Source: a virus
IMG/VR virus record: IMGVR_UViG_3300035661_000181
Span: 1 to 36,290 of that record
Strand: one strand, 5' to 3'
DNA length: 36,290 bases
A program made the translations under genes and the position numbers. The notes under the pieces are model-generated. The model made no database searches, was not told the origin of the DNA, and saw only the letters and a list, made by a program, of their open reading frames with translations. Shown here one piece after another: positions 29,956 through 36,290 of the stretch (positions are counted from its first letter, which is position 1; the number at the start of each line of letters is the position of its first letter).

Positions 29956-30600
29956 GTGGATACTAAAGCATTGCTACTAGTTAGCGGAGGATATGATTCT
30001 TATGTTATATCTGCATTATGTGAAAGCCTTTGTTACCAGACCCATTATTTATTTTTTAATTATGGGCAAAAGGCGTACCCTAAAGAATATGACGCAGTAT
30101 CCCGACTGTGTAATAGAGTTAATGGAGACAGTTTTCAACTCAGTGATAAACTCACTGAGGTAATAATTAATGCTCCTTGGTTACTGAATGGATTTAAAAA
30201 AGGAGATAATTACTTTCCTTGGCGCAATTTAATGTTTCTATCTCATGCCCTATCTTATGCTGAAACTTATATGTATGACATGGTAGTGATTGGAACAAAT
30301 TCCGCAGGAGATTATGCAGATTCAAGTGATACCTTCATAAAGACTATGGAGCAGATATACCAGACAGTGGGGATTAAGTTGTGGAGTCCTTTGCAGAATA
30401 TGTTTAAAGGGGATGTCTATGACTTAGGTAAGAAACTTGAAGTTAATTTTGAAGATACTTGGAGTTGTGACTTTTCTGATAAGTCCCTTCCATGTGGGAA
30501 ATGCCCATCTTGCCAGGATACGAAGATGGGAATTAAAAATGGGTATTTAGAAGGTAGTATAACTTTTTTAGATTCTTCGGTTGAAGATTTTTATAGATAG
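29956..30600 (+). CDS. queC: 7-cyano-7-deazaguanine (preQ0) synthase
   Basis: A 214-aa PP-loop ATPase. SGGYDS (residues 10-15) is the PP-loop; C171, C180, C183, C186 (SCDF...PCGKCPSC) are the zinc ligands of QueC. It amidates and dehydrates CDG to preQ0 using ATP and ammonia. It starts from GTG or nearby, 1 nt after the HAD stop, so it is coupled. No QueF gene (preQ0 reductase) was seen in the window, so preQ0 is the likely end product. Confidence 0.93.
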   Translation: MDTKALLLVSGGYDSYVISALCESLCYQTHYLFFNYGQKAYPKEYDAVSRLCNRVNGDSFQLSDKLTEVIINAPWLLNGFKKGDNYFPWRNLMFLSHALSYAETYMYDMVVIGTNSAGDYADSSDTFIKTMEQIYQTVGIKLWSPLQNMFKGDVYDLGKKLEVNFEDTWSCDFSDKSLPCGKCPSCQDTKMGIKNGYLEGSITFLDSSVEDFYR

Positions 30601-30609
30601 TGGTATAAT
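30581..30609 (+). promoter_or_regulatory. promoter before small peptide gene
   Basis: TTGAAG, 17 bp, TATAAT (30604-30609), overlapping the end of queC. The leader has a hairpin AGTGGAGG/CCTCACT (one bulged G) at about 30636-30671. Confidence 0.6.
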
Positions 30610-30703
30610 ACTTATAGACCTAATGGGCTAAAGGAAGTGGAGGAATCTGAAAAGACCTTCTTCCCCTCACTAACCTTGGTACTACTAAAGGAGGTGCAAC
30701 CCC

Positions 30704-30832
30704 ATGCTATTTGTTAAAGGACTAGCTTCGAGTGGTGGAGAAAACAAAATCACCAAAAAAGGAACTGGAATCAAGAAAGCTTCTGGTGGAGAAAACAAAA
30801 TCACCAAAAAAGCACAGAATGTTGGGAAGTAA
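30704..30832 (+). CDS. 42-aa Lys/Gly-rich repeat peptide
   Basis: A short basic peptide with a perfect internal duplication of SGGENKITKK (coded by a near-perfect 27-nt direct repeat). Strong AAAGGAGGTG lies 8 nt before ATG, a promoter and structured leader precede it, and a terminator follows, so it is a single-gene unit. Likely disordered; nucleic-acid binding is plausible. No family recognised. Confidence 0.6.
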   Translation: MLFVKGLASSGGENKITKKGTGIKKASGGENKITKKAQNVGK

Positions 30833-30838
30833 TTAATT

Positions 30839-30866
30839 AAAAGACCGCTGATACTAGCGGTCTTTT
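30839..30866 (+). terminator. rho-independent terminator
   Basis: AAAAGACCGCT-GATACT-AGCGGTCTTTT, 11 bp. Bidirectional-looking. Isolates the peptide gene from folE; an extended -10 (TGATATACT, 30875-30883) follows but no clear -35. Confidence 0.88.
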
Positions 30867-30905
30867 ATCTTTTGTGATATACTATATACTAAAGGAGTGT
30901 GTTTT

Positions 30906-31478
30906 ATGAATAATGAAGAAATTATTGCTTCCTGTCTATATGAGGTAATACTAGCATTAGATAATGAATATAGAGAAGCCTTATATGTTACTGAAAATCC
31001 GCATCTAAAAGGAACTGCTAAGAGAATAGCTAAGATGTGGATAGAAGCATTTAAAGGATTAGGTAAGCCCGATTTTGAATTTACTACTTTTCCATTTGAA
31101 AGCGAGATAGACAATGAATTTTCCAACTGGATTATCATTAAAGACATCGAGTTTTCTTCTTGGTGCGCCCATCATTTTCTCCCTTTTAGTGGAACAATTG
31201 ATATTGGATACGTTCCCAACGCTTTGATTGCAGGAGCCAGTAAGTTACCCAGGACTGTCGAATACCTGTCAGCTAGACCGCAAGTACAGGAACAGTTAGG
31301 TGAGGATATTATCCAGTTTCTATATGATAGATTATTAACTTCAAAGATATGCGTGAAAATAACTTCTAAACATACGTGCATTGCTTGCCGTGGAGCGAAA
31401 TCGCGCAATAGTGAAATGGTGACTTATCATTCATTCACCAAAGGAGATTTAAAGGAATTTCTGGAGATGATGAGATGA
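30906..31478 (+). CDS. folE: GTP cyclohydrolase I
   Basis: A 190-aa FolE-type enzyme: SSWCAHHFLPFSG (zinc Cys and His), ASKLPRTVEYLSARPQVQEQL, and HTCIACRG with the third zinc ligand Cys. It converts GTP to dihydroneopterin triphosphate, the first step to preQ0. ATG at 30906 has AAAGGAGTG 6 nt upstream; GTG at 30897 is in frame but abuts the RBS. The stop overlaps the DpdA-like start (ATGA region), tying precursor synthesis to DNA modification. Confidence 0.94.
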   Translation: MNNEEIIASCLYEVILALDNEYREALYVTENPHLKGTAKRIAKMWIEAFKGLGKPDFEFTTFPFESEIDNEFSNWIIIKDIEFSSWCAHHFLPFSGTIDIGYVPNALIAGASKLPRTVEYLSARPQVQEQLGEDIIQFLYDRLLTSKICVKITSKHTCIACRGAKSRNSEMVTYHSFTKGDLKEFLEMMR

Positions 31479-33487
31479 ATGATTATATAAAGAGCGAGTT
31501 TCAAATATTCTTTTCGGGTGTTGAACCCCCAAGGTATTTTGATATAGTAGTCAATGAAACTAATGCTATATTAATGTCATATCATTACATTCAACGTAAG
31601 GGGAAGAAGTTTTTAGAAGAGTGTAAGAAAAAACGCCCCGATATGAGAATGTTAGTAGACTCAGGCGCACATACCTTCATTAAGAAGGAAGATGAATATA
31701 CTAAGAAGCCAATGGAATATTGGGAGAATTATCTTGAAAAATATACTCAATTTGCGCGAGATAATAAAGACCTTGTTTTCGCTATAGTAGAATTAGATAT
31801 AGACTATATTGTTGGGCAAGAAAAAGTTGAGGAATGGCGCGAAAAGTACTTTAAACCCCTTGAAGAAGAAGGAATCCAAGTTATATATGTTTGGCATCGA
31901 GTTCGTGGTGATGCAAATTGGGAAGATATGTGCAAGAAATATAGCTATGTAGGGTTCAGTATTCAAGGGGATTCAGATATGACCGTAGATAGATGCTCCA
32001 AGATGGTAAACATAGCTAAGAAGTATGGAACTAGATGTCATGGGTTCGCTGTTACCGGAATGGATTATATGCAGAAAATACCACTATTCACTTGTGACTC
32101 GACGACATGGTTAGTTGGGACACAATTTGGCGAGGTAAACTACTTTGATGGACGTACTATGAAACGTCTAAAGAAAGATAAGTGGAAACGCCAGTACAAG
32201 AATAAGTATGTTGCCCTTGGAGCCAACTGGAACTTGGCGGAAAGGGAAGACCCTTACGAATTGGTGAGGATGAATGTTTTAGTATTCCTGCAAGTAGAAA
32301 AGTATATTCGCAGTATTATGAAGAACAAGATGTATTGGTTGCAGGGAAAGAAAGTTGTCGCAGAGAAGTCAAGGATTGAAATGCCCAAGAGAGAAATTAT
32401 TGATATAGAAGATGTTCAACTTCCTGACTTTGAATGGCTTAAAGGGGATGAAAATGAGGGATATGAAGAATATGCCCAAGCATTAGGGATTGATATTAAT
32501 TTGCCCAAAGACCAGATAGTGGCATGGATTGAAATGTTCTATATGTTCATTAAATGGGATACTAAGTTAATGGATGCTACTCCCGATGAAGAATTATATA
32601 TTGCTGTGGATATATTCGGACTAAAGAATGAATGTAATACTCGCAAGAAAGCGATTGAAGCACTAGGACAGTGTTTTAAAGACCATGCTTGCGGTAAACG
32701 ACATGAATTTGAGGAGTATGCACAAAAACTTGCGCAAGCAGGACAAGCCCCACCTAAAGCCAAGGAGCGCAAAGATTATTATGAGGAAGAAAGCCATACT
32801 CTTGTTGAGGTTCCTAAAGAGCAAATACAATCTATTCTCAGCCGCTTTATTCCCCAGGATACTACCGCAGATATGCCAGAAGTTGCCGCAATAGATGAAG
32901 AATTAGAACGTAATAATATAATTCCTATTAGAGATGAAAAAGGATGTCTATTAAAAGGACAGACCGCAGTTAGGAATAGGAAGACTATTTATTCGGACTT
33001 AATGCCTAAGTTGGCCTGTGACACCTGTATTAAAGCAGGAGGATGTCCTGACTATAAGCCTGGATTTGTATGTGCCTATAATAAGCTATTTAAGCGTTTT
33101 GATACGCGAAACAAAGCAGATATATATGATGCAATGACAACGATGGTTGAAACAAATTTAGAGCGTCTACAACGTCAGATGGTATTTGAGATGTTAGATG
33201 GTGGAGTTGCCGACCCGACTGTCACTTCTATGATTGACCAGAATATTAAACTTCTTAGTATGTTAAATAGTTTAGAAAATCAAGGAAATAGAATAACCGC
33301 GCAGAGAAAAGTAGTAGTTGATAGTACAGGGAAAGTAGAAACTGTAGAAACGGTAACAGCCAATCCCCAAGAGGGAGGAATATTAAGTAAAATCTTTGGA
33401 AACTCAATGAATCCTCCAACGGTAGGACTTAAAGGGGAAAAAGAAGAAGAACAGGAATATATAGATGTAGAAACCCTTAAAGAGTAG
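31475..33487 (+). CDS. TGT/DpdA-like DNA base exchange protein
   Basis: A 670-aa protein. Residues 1-230 read as a TIM barrel of TGT paralogue (DpdA) type: MLVDSGAHTF (D62), VFAIVELDID (D108, D110), VIYVWHR, YVGFSIQGDSDM, and TTWLVGTQFGEV. DpdA enzymes swap guanine for preQ0 or a derivative in DNA. Context supports this: it overlaps folE and follows queC. Residues about 230-670 are extra, with a Cys cluster C515, C518, C524, C533 and a helical, then disordered acidic tail. Some TGT zinc-site features are not obvious, so the assignment is by motif and context. Confidence 0.7.
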   Translation: MNDYIKSEFQIFFSGVEPPRYFDIVVNETNAILMSYHYIQRKGKKFLEECKKKRPDMRMLVDSGAHTFIKKEDEYTKKPMEYWENYLEKYTQFARDNKDLVFAIVELDIDYIVGQEKVEEWREKYFKPLEEEGIQVIYVWHRVRGDANWEDMCKKYSYVGFSIQGDSDMTVDRCSKMVNIAKKYGTRCHGFAVTGMDYMQKIPLFTCDSTTWLVGTQFGEVNYFDGRTMKRLKKDKWKRQYKNKYVALGANWNLAEREDPYELVRMNVLVFLQVEKYIRSIMKNKMYWLQGKKVVAEKSRIEMPKREIIDIEDVQLPDFEWLKGDENEGYEEYAQALGIDINLPKDQIVAWIEMFYMFIKWDTKLMDATPDEELYIAVDIFGLKNECNTRKKAIEALGQCFKDHACGKRHEFEEYAQKLAQAGQAPPKAKERKDYYEEESHTLVEVPKEQIQSILSRFIPQDTTADMPEVAAIDEELERNNIIPIRDEKGCLLKGQTAVRNRKTIYSDLMPKLACDTCIKAGGCPDYKPGFVCAYNKLFKRFDTRNKADIYDAMTTMVETNLERLQRQMVFEMLDGGVADPTVTSMIDQNIKLLSMLNSLENQGNRITAQRKVVVDSTGKVETVETVTANPQEGGILSKIFGNSMNPPTVGLKGEKEEEQEYIDVETLKE

Positions 33488-33549
33488 ACAAATATGTTCT
33501 ATCAATTTAAGGGTCAGATAAGACAATCACATTAGATAAGTAGAAAATT

Positions 33550-33600
33550 CCCTCTAGTTGTGGTATTATATTAGTGTAAGTTTCATATCTAACTAGGGGG
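33550..33600. promoter_or_regulatory. inverted repeat overlapping phoH ribosome site
   Basis: CCCTCTAGTT (33550-33559) and AACTAGGGGG (33591-33600) pair over 10 bp (one G-T), with a 31-nt loop. The second arm holds AGGGGG, the likely RBS of the 33608 gene, so folding would block translation. A -10-like TATTAT lies in the loop. Confidence 0.45.
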
Positions 33601-33607
33601 AATTTAT

Positions 33608-34273
33608 ATGTCCATTACGAAGAGTAGTATGTCCACTATAGGTAAACAAAAATTAACTGCCTATAAACAAGACTTGCTAGATATGAAGAAAAGACTCGTC
33701 TTTGTTGCGGGTCTGCCGAGTACAGGAAAGACCAAGCAAGCTATAGACTGCGCTTGCAAGGAAATACAGGGAGGGTATTATGATAGTTTAATCTTAATTC
33801 GTCCTGTTCTGATTCCTAAAGCTGGACTACTTCCTGGTACTTTGTTAGAAAAAATGTCACCTTATACGCGTCAATCCAATCTATATTGTCAGGAACTAAA
33901 CGGTAATATTACTCTTGATGAGTTGATTGAAAGTGGCCGCGCAGAAGTAATTCCTATTGACCTTTTGCAAGGGAATCGCTTCAGTAGGTGCTATGTCATT
34001 ATGGATGAAATGCAAAATGTTCCTTTAGAGGACACCTTTAAAATTCTTTCTCGTTTGGGGGAGGGAAGTAAGTTCGTTGTAATAGGGGATATATCCAAGG
34101 GACAGTTAGGAAGAGATGCAAAGTTCGGAAAGACCATGATGGACTACTGCATTGAGAAATTTGCGGATAAAGAATATGCAGGAGTTCATTACTTTTATAG
34201 TTTTGATGATATATTAGGAGATAACACAACGAAAGACATCATAATTACTTTGATTCCCGATTTTGTTTTTTAA
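33608..34273 (+). CDS. PhoH-like ATPase
   Basis: A 221-aa P-loop ATPase of PhoH type. Walker A GLPSTGKT (about residues 35-42), YVIMDEMQN as Walker B, and the RPVLIPKAGLLPG segment characteristic of PhoH proteins. The family is widespread in phages and linked with RNA/nucleotide stress metabolism; the exact role is not settled. At 221 aa it lacks the N-terminal PIN domain of long PhoH. Confidence 0.88.
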   Translation: MSITKSSMSTIGKQKLTAYKQDLLDMKKRLVFVAGLPSTGKTKQAIDCACKEIQGGYYDSLILIRPVLIPKAGLLPGTLLEKMSPYTRQSNLYCQELNGNITLDELIESGRAEVIPIDLLQGNRFSRCYVIMDEMQNVPLEDTFKILSRLGEGSKFVVIGDISKGQLGRDAKFGKTMMDYCIEKFADKEYAGVHYFYSFDDILGDNTTKDIIITLIPDFVF

Positions 34274-34285
34274 GAGGTGGTTGCT

Positions 34286-34441
34286 GTGTCAGAAGTTCTC
34301 AAGAACACTCTGGTTATTAATGTGGACAACAAGGATAATGAAAGTTCAACTTTAACCCACAATTTTGATGAAAATGCTTCAATAGTTATTAAAGAAGATA
34401 ATAAGGGTAATGCTTCTGCAAGCCTTACTCTTAAATTCTAA
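34286..34441 (+). CDS. small beta-rich protein
   Basis: 51 codons from GTG with AGAGGTGG 5-6 nt upstream, 12 nt after phoH. Alternating pattern (LKNTLVINVDNKDNESSTLTHNF) suggests a small beta sheet. Asn/Ser-rich, no Cys. Function unknown. Confidence 0.6.
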   Translation: MSEVLKNTLVINVDNKDNESSTLTHNFDENASIVIKEDNKGNASASLTLKF

Positions 34442-34457
34442 GAAAGGAGTGAACATA

Positions 34458-34541
34458 ATGGGTAAATGTGGAGGTAAAGCGCCTTCGGCTAAAGCTCTTA
34501 AAGCACCAAAAGGTGGCGGATGCAAGGGTGGTAAATGTTAG
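34458..34541 (+). CDS. 27-aa Gly/Lys/Cys-rich peptide
   Basis: MGKCGGKAPSAKALKAPKGGGCKGGKC: seven Lys, eight Gly, three Cys. AAAGGAGTG lies 8 nt before ATG. The end G-C-K-G-G-K-C resembles metal-binding or cell-penetrating basic peptides, but no family is recognised. Follows the 51-aa gene by 16 nt. Confidence 0.5.
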   Translation: MGKCGGKAPSAKALKAPKGGGCKGGKC

Positions 34542-34620
34542 TCTGAAAATTTTCAGGTTGGTTTTTATTTTATTAAAATTTCCAGGTTGGTTTCCACCGT
34601 ATTTTGAGTAGGCATTACCA

Positions 34621-34671
34621 ATAAATATTCCCTTTCCTGACATAATTAGGATTGGGAATATTTATTTTTTT
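34621..34671 (+). terminator. rho-independent terminator
   Basis: ATAAATATTCCC (34621-34632) pairs with GGGAATATTTAT (34654-34665), then six T. An imperfect pair of TTTCAGGTTGGTTTT/TTCCAGGTTGGTTTC repeats lies just before it. Confidence 0.88.
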
Positions 34672-34738
34672 GTACCAAAAAATTCACTTTTTATATAAAA
34701 TGTACCAAAAAAGACAACATTTTGTTAATTGATTTTTC

Positions 34739-34767
34739 TTGTCAAAAGTGTTATAATAAACTATAAT
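34739..34767 (+). promoter_or_regulatory. promoter
   Basis: TTGTCA, 17 bp, TATAAT (34762-34767). Two copies of TGTACCAAAAAA (34671 and about 34700) lie upstream and could bind a regulator. Confidence 0.75.
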
Positions 34768-34810
34768 TGCAGAGCATCCACAGTACTGGATGATAGTAAG
34801 GGGGTTTAAT

Positions 34811-35182
34811 ATGAACAAAAAAGACGGGCGAATTGATAGTCTACTTAACAAGTTCTGCAATGCCCATGGATTCCCACTTTCAGTAGAGTGTCGCAGAAGG
34901 ATTAAGAAGTATTTAATTAACCCAACATACCAAGGATGGCATGATATTCATGCTATTGTGATATGGAACGCCCCTGTTATAAACATATGGACGCAAGTAT
35001 GTCATTGCAACTACTTCCTAGATGTAACAGGGCGCGAGTATGTTAAAGATGAAGCTGGGGAATGGACACAGGTTTCAGAATGGGAAAATGTGCCGAGTCC
35101 GATAGAGTTATTAGTTAGTTTGGAAAGTTTCTTTAATGAAGAAACCAACACTAACAATAAAAAGCATAGGATTCACAAATAA
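34811..35182 (+). CDS. phage protein of unknown function
   Basis: A 123-aa protein. Basic N-terminal half (MNKKDGRIDSLL, RRRIKKYLIN), Trp-rich middle (GWHDIHAIVIWNAPVINIWTQ), acidic centre and a His/Lys end. Start ATG at 34811 behind AAGGGGG; the in-frame ATG at 34790 precedes the RBS and is rejected. Own promoter and terminator. No family recognised. Confidence 0.65.
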   Translation: MNKKDGRIDSLLNKFCNAHGFPLSVECRRRIKKYLINPTYQGWHDIHAIVIWNAPVINIWTQVCHCNYFLDVTGREYVKDEAGEWTQVSEWENVPSPIELLVSLESFFNEETNTNNKKHRIHK

Positions 35183-35199
35183 AATGAATATTTCATGTA

Positions 35200-35238
35200 G
35201 GGGTACCGAAAAGTGAATAACTTATGGGTACCCCTTTT
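35200..35238 (+). terminator. rho-independent terminator
   Basis: GGGGTACC (35200-35207) pairs with GGTACCCC (35227-35234), followed by TTTT. Confidence 0.8.
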
Positions 35239-35344
35239 GTAATAATAGGAGTGGTTATTTTAAAACGGTATCGAAATTTGCATAATAAGGAAACGATGGT
35301 TGTATAGGTTTAGCTTATATCCTATTTTTTAGGTTTTTGGTATA

Positions 35345-35377
35345 TTTTTGGTAGGTTTTTGGTAGGTTTTTGGTAGG
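35345..35377. repeat. tandem 11-bp repeats
   Basis: Three exact copies of TTTTTGGTAGG (35345-35355, 35356-35366, 35367-35377) with partial copies before (TTTTTAGG) and after. Units phase with one helical turn, like iterons or an array of regulator sites. It lies in a gene-free stretch 35183-35401. Confidence 0.75.
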
Positions 35378-35401
35378 TTTATAAGATTTATAAGGTTTTT
35401 A

Positions 35402-35429
35402 TTGCTTTTACCATGAGGTATGCTATTAT
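35402..35429 (+). promoter_or_regulatory. extended -10 promoter-like element
   Basis: TTGCTT, 16 bp, TATTAT preceded by TGC, immediately downstream of the 11-bp repeats and about 35 bp upstream of the next gene. Confidence 0.45.
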
Positions 35430-35466
35430 AGTGATAGAAGCCTACTCAAAAAAGGAGGGGAATGGT

Positions 35467-35787
35467 ATGGACACAATTGCATATCTAACTGGGGTATGTG
35501 AAGCAGACAAAGTCTATCACTCAGGGAAATTAAAAGGTATTGACCCAATGAGGTATGCTGAAATGAACCAGAAAGAACTATTATTATTAGATGAAGAAAT
35601 TACTGAATTTGTCGCAGGTTGGAAGCATGAATGTGCTATGATACGGGAGAGAAAGAACAAATGGGACGAGTATGAGAAAGAGGTAATAAAAAAGATTTCC
35701 ATTAATAATGTAAAACGCGCGCGAAAAAAGCGCAATGAAGGGTTATTAATGTTCATGATGTGTTTGATGATGAGACATAGACATTGA
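35467..35787 (+). CDS. helical basic protein of unknown function
   Basis: A 106-aa protein. Acidic helical first half (ELLLLDEEITEFVAGWKHE), basic second half (NNVKRARKKRNE) and a Met-rich end (LLMFMMCLMMRHRH). AAAGGAGGGG lies 6 nt before ATG 35467; the in-frame ATG at 35413 is upstream of that RBS. It sits behind the 11-bp repeats, which may control it. After it, only a 7-codon ORF (35807) occurs before 35861. Confidence 0.6.
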   Translation: MDTIAYLTGVCEADKVYHSGKLKGIDPMRYAEMNQKELLLLDEEITEFVAGWKHECAMIRERKNKWDEYEKEVIKKISINNVKRARKKRNEGLLMFMMCLMMRHRH

Positions 35788-35860
35788 TGACTTAGGGGGC
35801 GTATAATGAAGAAAAGGAAGAGACAGTAGTTTCGGATTATTCTATACGGAGGGGATACGG

Positions 35861-36127
35861 ATGAATCTTAAAATGGTTTACTGTAAGAGATGTGGGATGC
35901 CTATAGGGTATACGCAGAAGCGGGTATGTACTGAATGCATCAAACTATATCACAAGGAAAAGGCAAAGAAGTGGACAGATGACAAGGAAATAGTTAGATC
36001 AGTTATTTACAAGTCAGACAGGGATAACCTCAAGGCATTAGCACATAAGCACAACATGGCAATATATGATTACCTTCATATAATGATTGAAAAAGAATTT
36101 GCGCTGGAGATAGGAGGTAAAGTATAA
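35861..36127 (+). CDS. zinc-finger-type small protein
   Basis: An 88-aa protein. CKRCG...VCTECI (two CxxC pairs) forms an N-terminal zinc knuckle. The rest is helical and basic (YHKEKAKKWTDDKEI), with RDNLKALAHKHNMAIYDYLHIMIEKEF resembling a ribbon-helix-helix/CopG-type domain. It may be a DNA-binding regulator. ACGGAGGGG precedes it. Confidence 0.65.
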   Translation: MNLKMVYCKRCGMPIGYTQKRVCTECIKLYHKEKAKKWTDDKEIVRSVIYKSDRDNLKALAHKHNMAIYDYLHIMIEKEFALEIGGKV

Positions 36128-36149
36128 TAAGATGTTGGGAGGGATAAAA

Positions 36150-36227
36150 ATGTTAAAGTATAAAGGTATTCCCTGTAAGGAGTGCAAACAGTACGAGGAA
36201 GGGTTCTGTAAGTACCATTATTGGTAG
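36150..36227 (+). CDS. 25-aa Cys-rich peptide
   Basis: MLKYKGIPCKECKQYEEGFC...: three Cys and a terminal HYW, a mini zinc-knuckle. GGGAGGG lies 7-8 nt before ATG. Short but well placed. The remaining 60 bases of the window show nothing further. Confidence 0.4.
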   Translation: MLKYKGIPCKECKQYEEGFCKYHYW

Positions 36228-36290
36228 ACGATGTTACACCGGCGGATGGGTGAAAGTACAATTATCCTGATTTATTTTTGAAATATTGGG

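Noticed and set aside
30610-30703. preQ1 riboswitch in the leader between queC and folE
   Set aside because: The leader has a hairpin but I cannot form the class I pseudoknot or its conserved loop, so I only report it as a structured leader.
35345-35377. CRISPR array
   Set aside because: Units are 11 bp and contiguous with no spacers; no cas operon. The Cas4-like gene at 23435 is a phage recombination nuclease.

Overview
The window looks like the early/middle region of a virulent tailed dsDNA bacteriophage infecting a low-GC, spore-forming Bacillota host. The evidence is that every supported gene lies on the + strand, packing is tight with ATGA/TAATG overlaps, and the ribosome sites are AGGAGG-like. 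Promoters match the sigma-A consensus (TTGACA, 17 bp, TATAAT). There is a full phage replication set, a tRNA cluster, and a phage copy of the sporulation gene spoVS. No terminase, portal, capsid or lysis gene was recognised here.

Layout: 1-8600 is the replication block. It holds an SF2 helicase, small conserved genes, a DnaC-like loader, a HAD-like protein, a DnaB-like helicase whose P-loop codons are split by a 451-nt intron, a DnaG-like primase and an acidic-tailed ssDNA-binding protein. 8600-10900 holds tRNA-His, tRNA-Pro, several very small genes, a J-domain gene broken at an 11-C tract, and a vWA protein. 11011-12222 is a PurA/PurZ-family adenylosuccinate synthetase. 12.3-15.7 kb holds small beta-rich, probably virion-surface proteins, including a duplicated pair. 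15.8-16.9 kb is a tRNA cluster behind a consensus promoter (Thr, Gln, Ala, Leu, Leu, Gly plus degenerate or interrupted tRNA-like elements). 16.9-17.4 kb holds a decayed TnpB-like remnant. 17.5-22.1 kb holds an HU protein, a family A DNA polymerase and a RecA/UvsX-like recombinase split by a 364-nt group I intron. 22-26.8 kb holds DUF3307, Cas4-like and other PD-(D/E)XK nucleases, metallopeptidase-like and zinc-ribbon proteins. 26.8-27.4 kb holds a signal peptidase I and SpoVS. 27.5-33.5 kb is a 7-deazaguanine cassette (QueD, QueE, a HAD phosphatase, QueC, FolE) ending in a TGT/DpdA-like protein, interrupted by a decayed homing endonuclease. 33.6-36.3 kb holds PhoH and small peptides.

How the parts work together (inference): loader, helicase, primase, SSB, Pol A, RecA, UvsW-like helicase and resolvases form a near-complete replication/recombination machine. 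FolE, QueD, QueE and QueC would make preQ0 from GTP, and the DpdA-like protein would insert it into phage DNA. The PurA/PurZ-family enzyme raises the possibility that adenine metabolism or adenine identity is also altered. The two ORF-less introns sit in the most conserved codons of the two central ATPases. SpoVS and the signal peptidase suggest manipulation of host sporulation and secretion.
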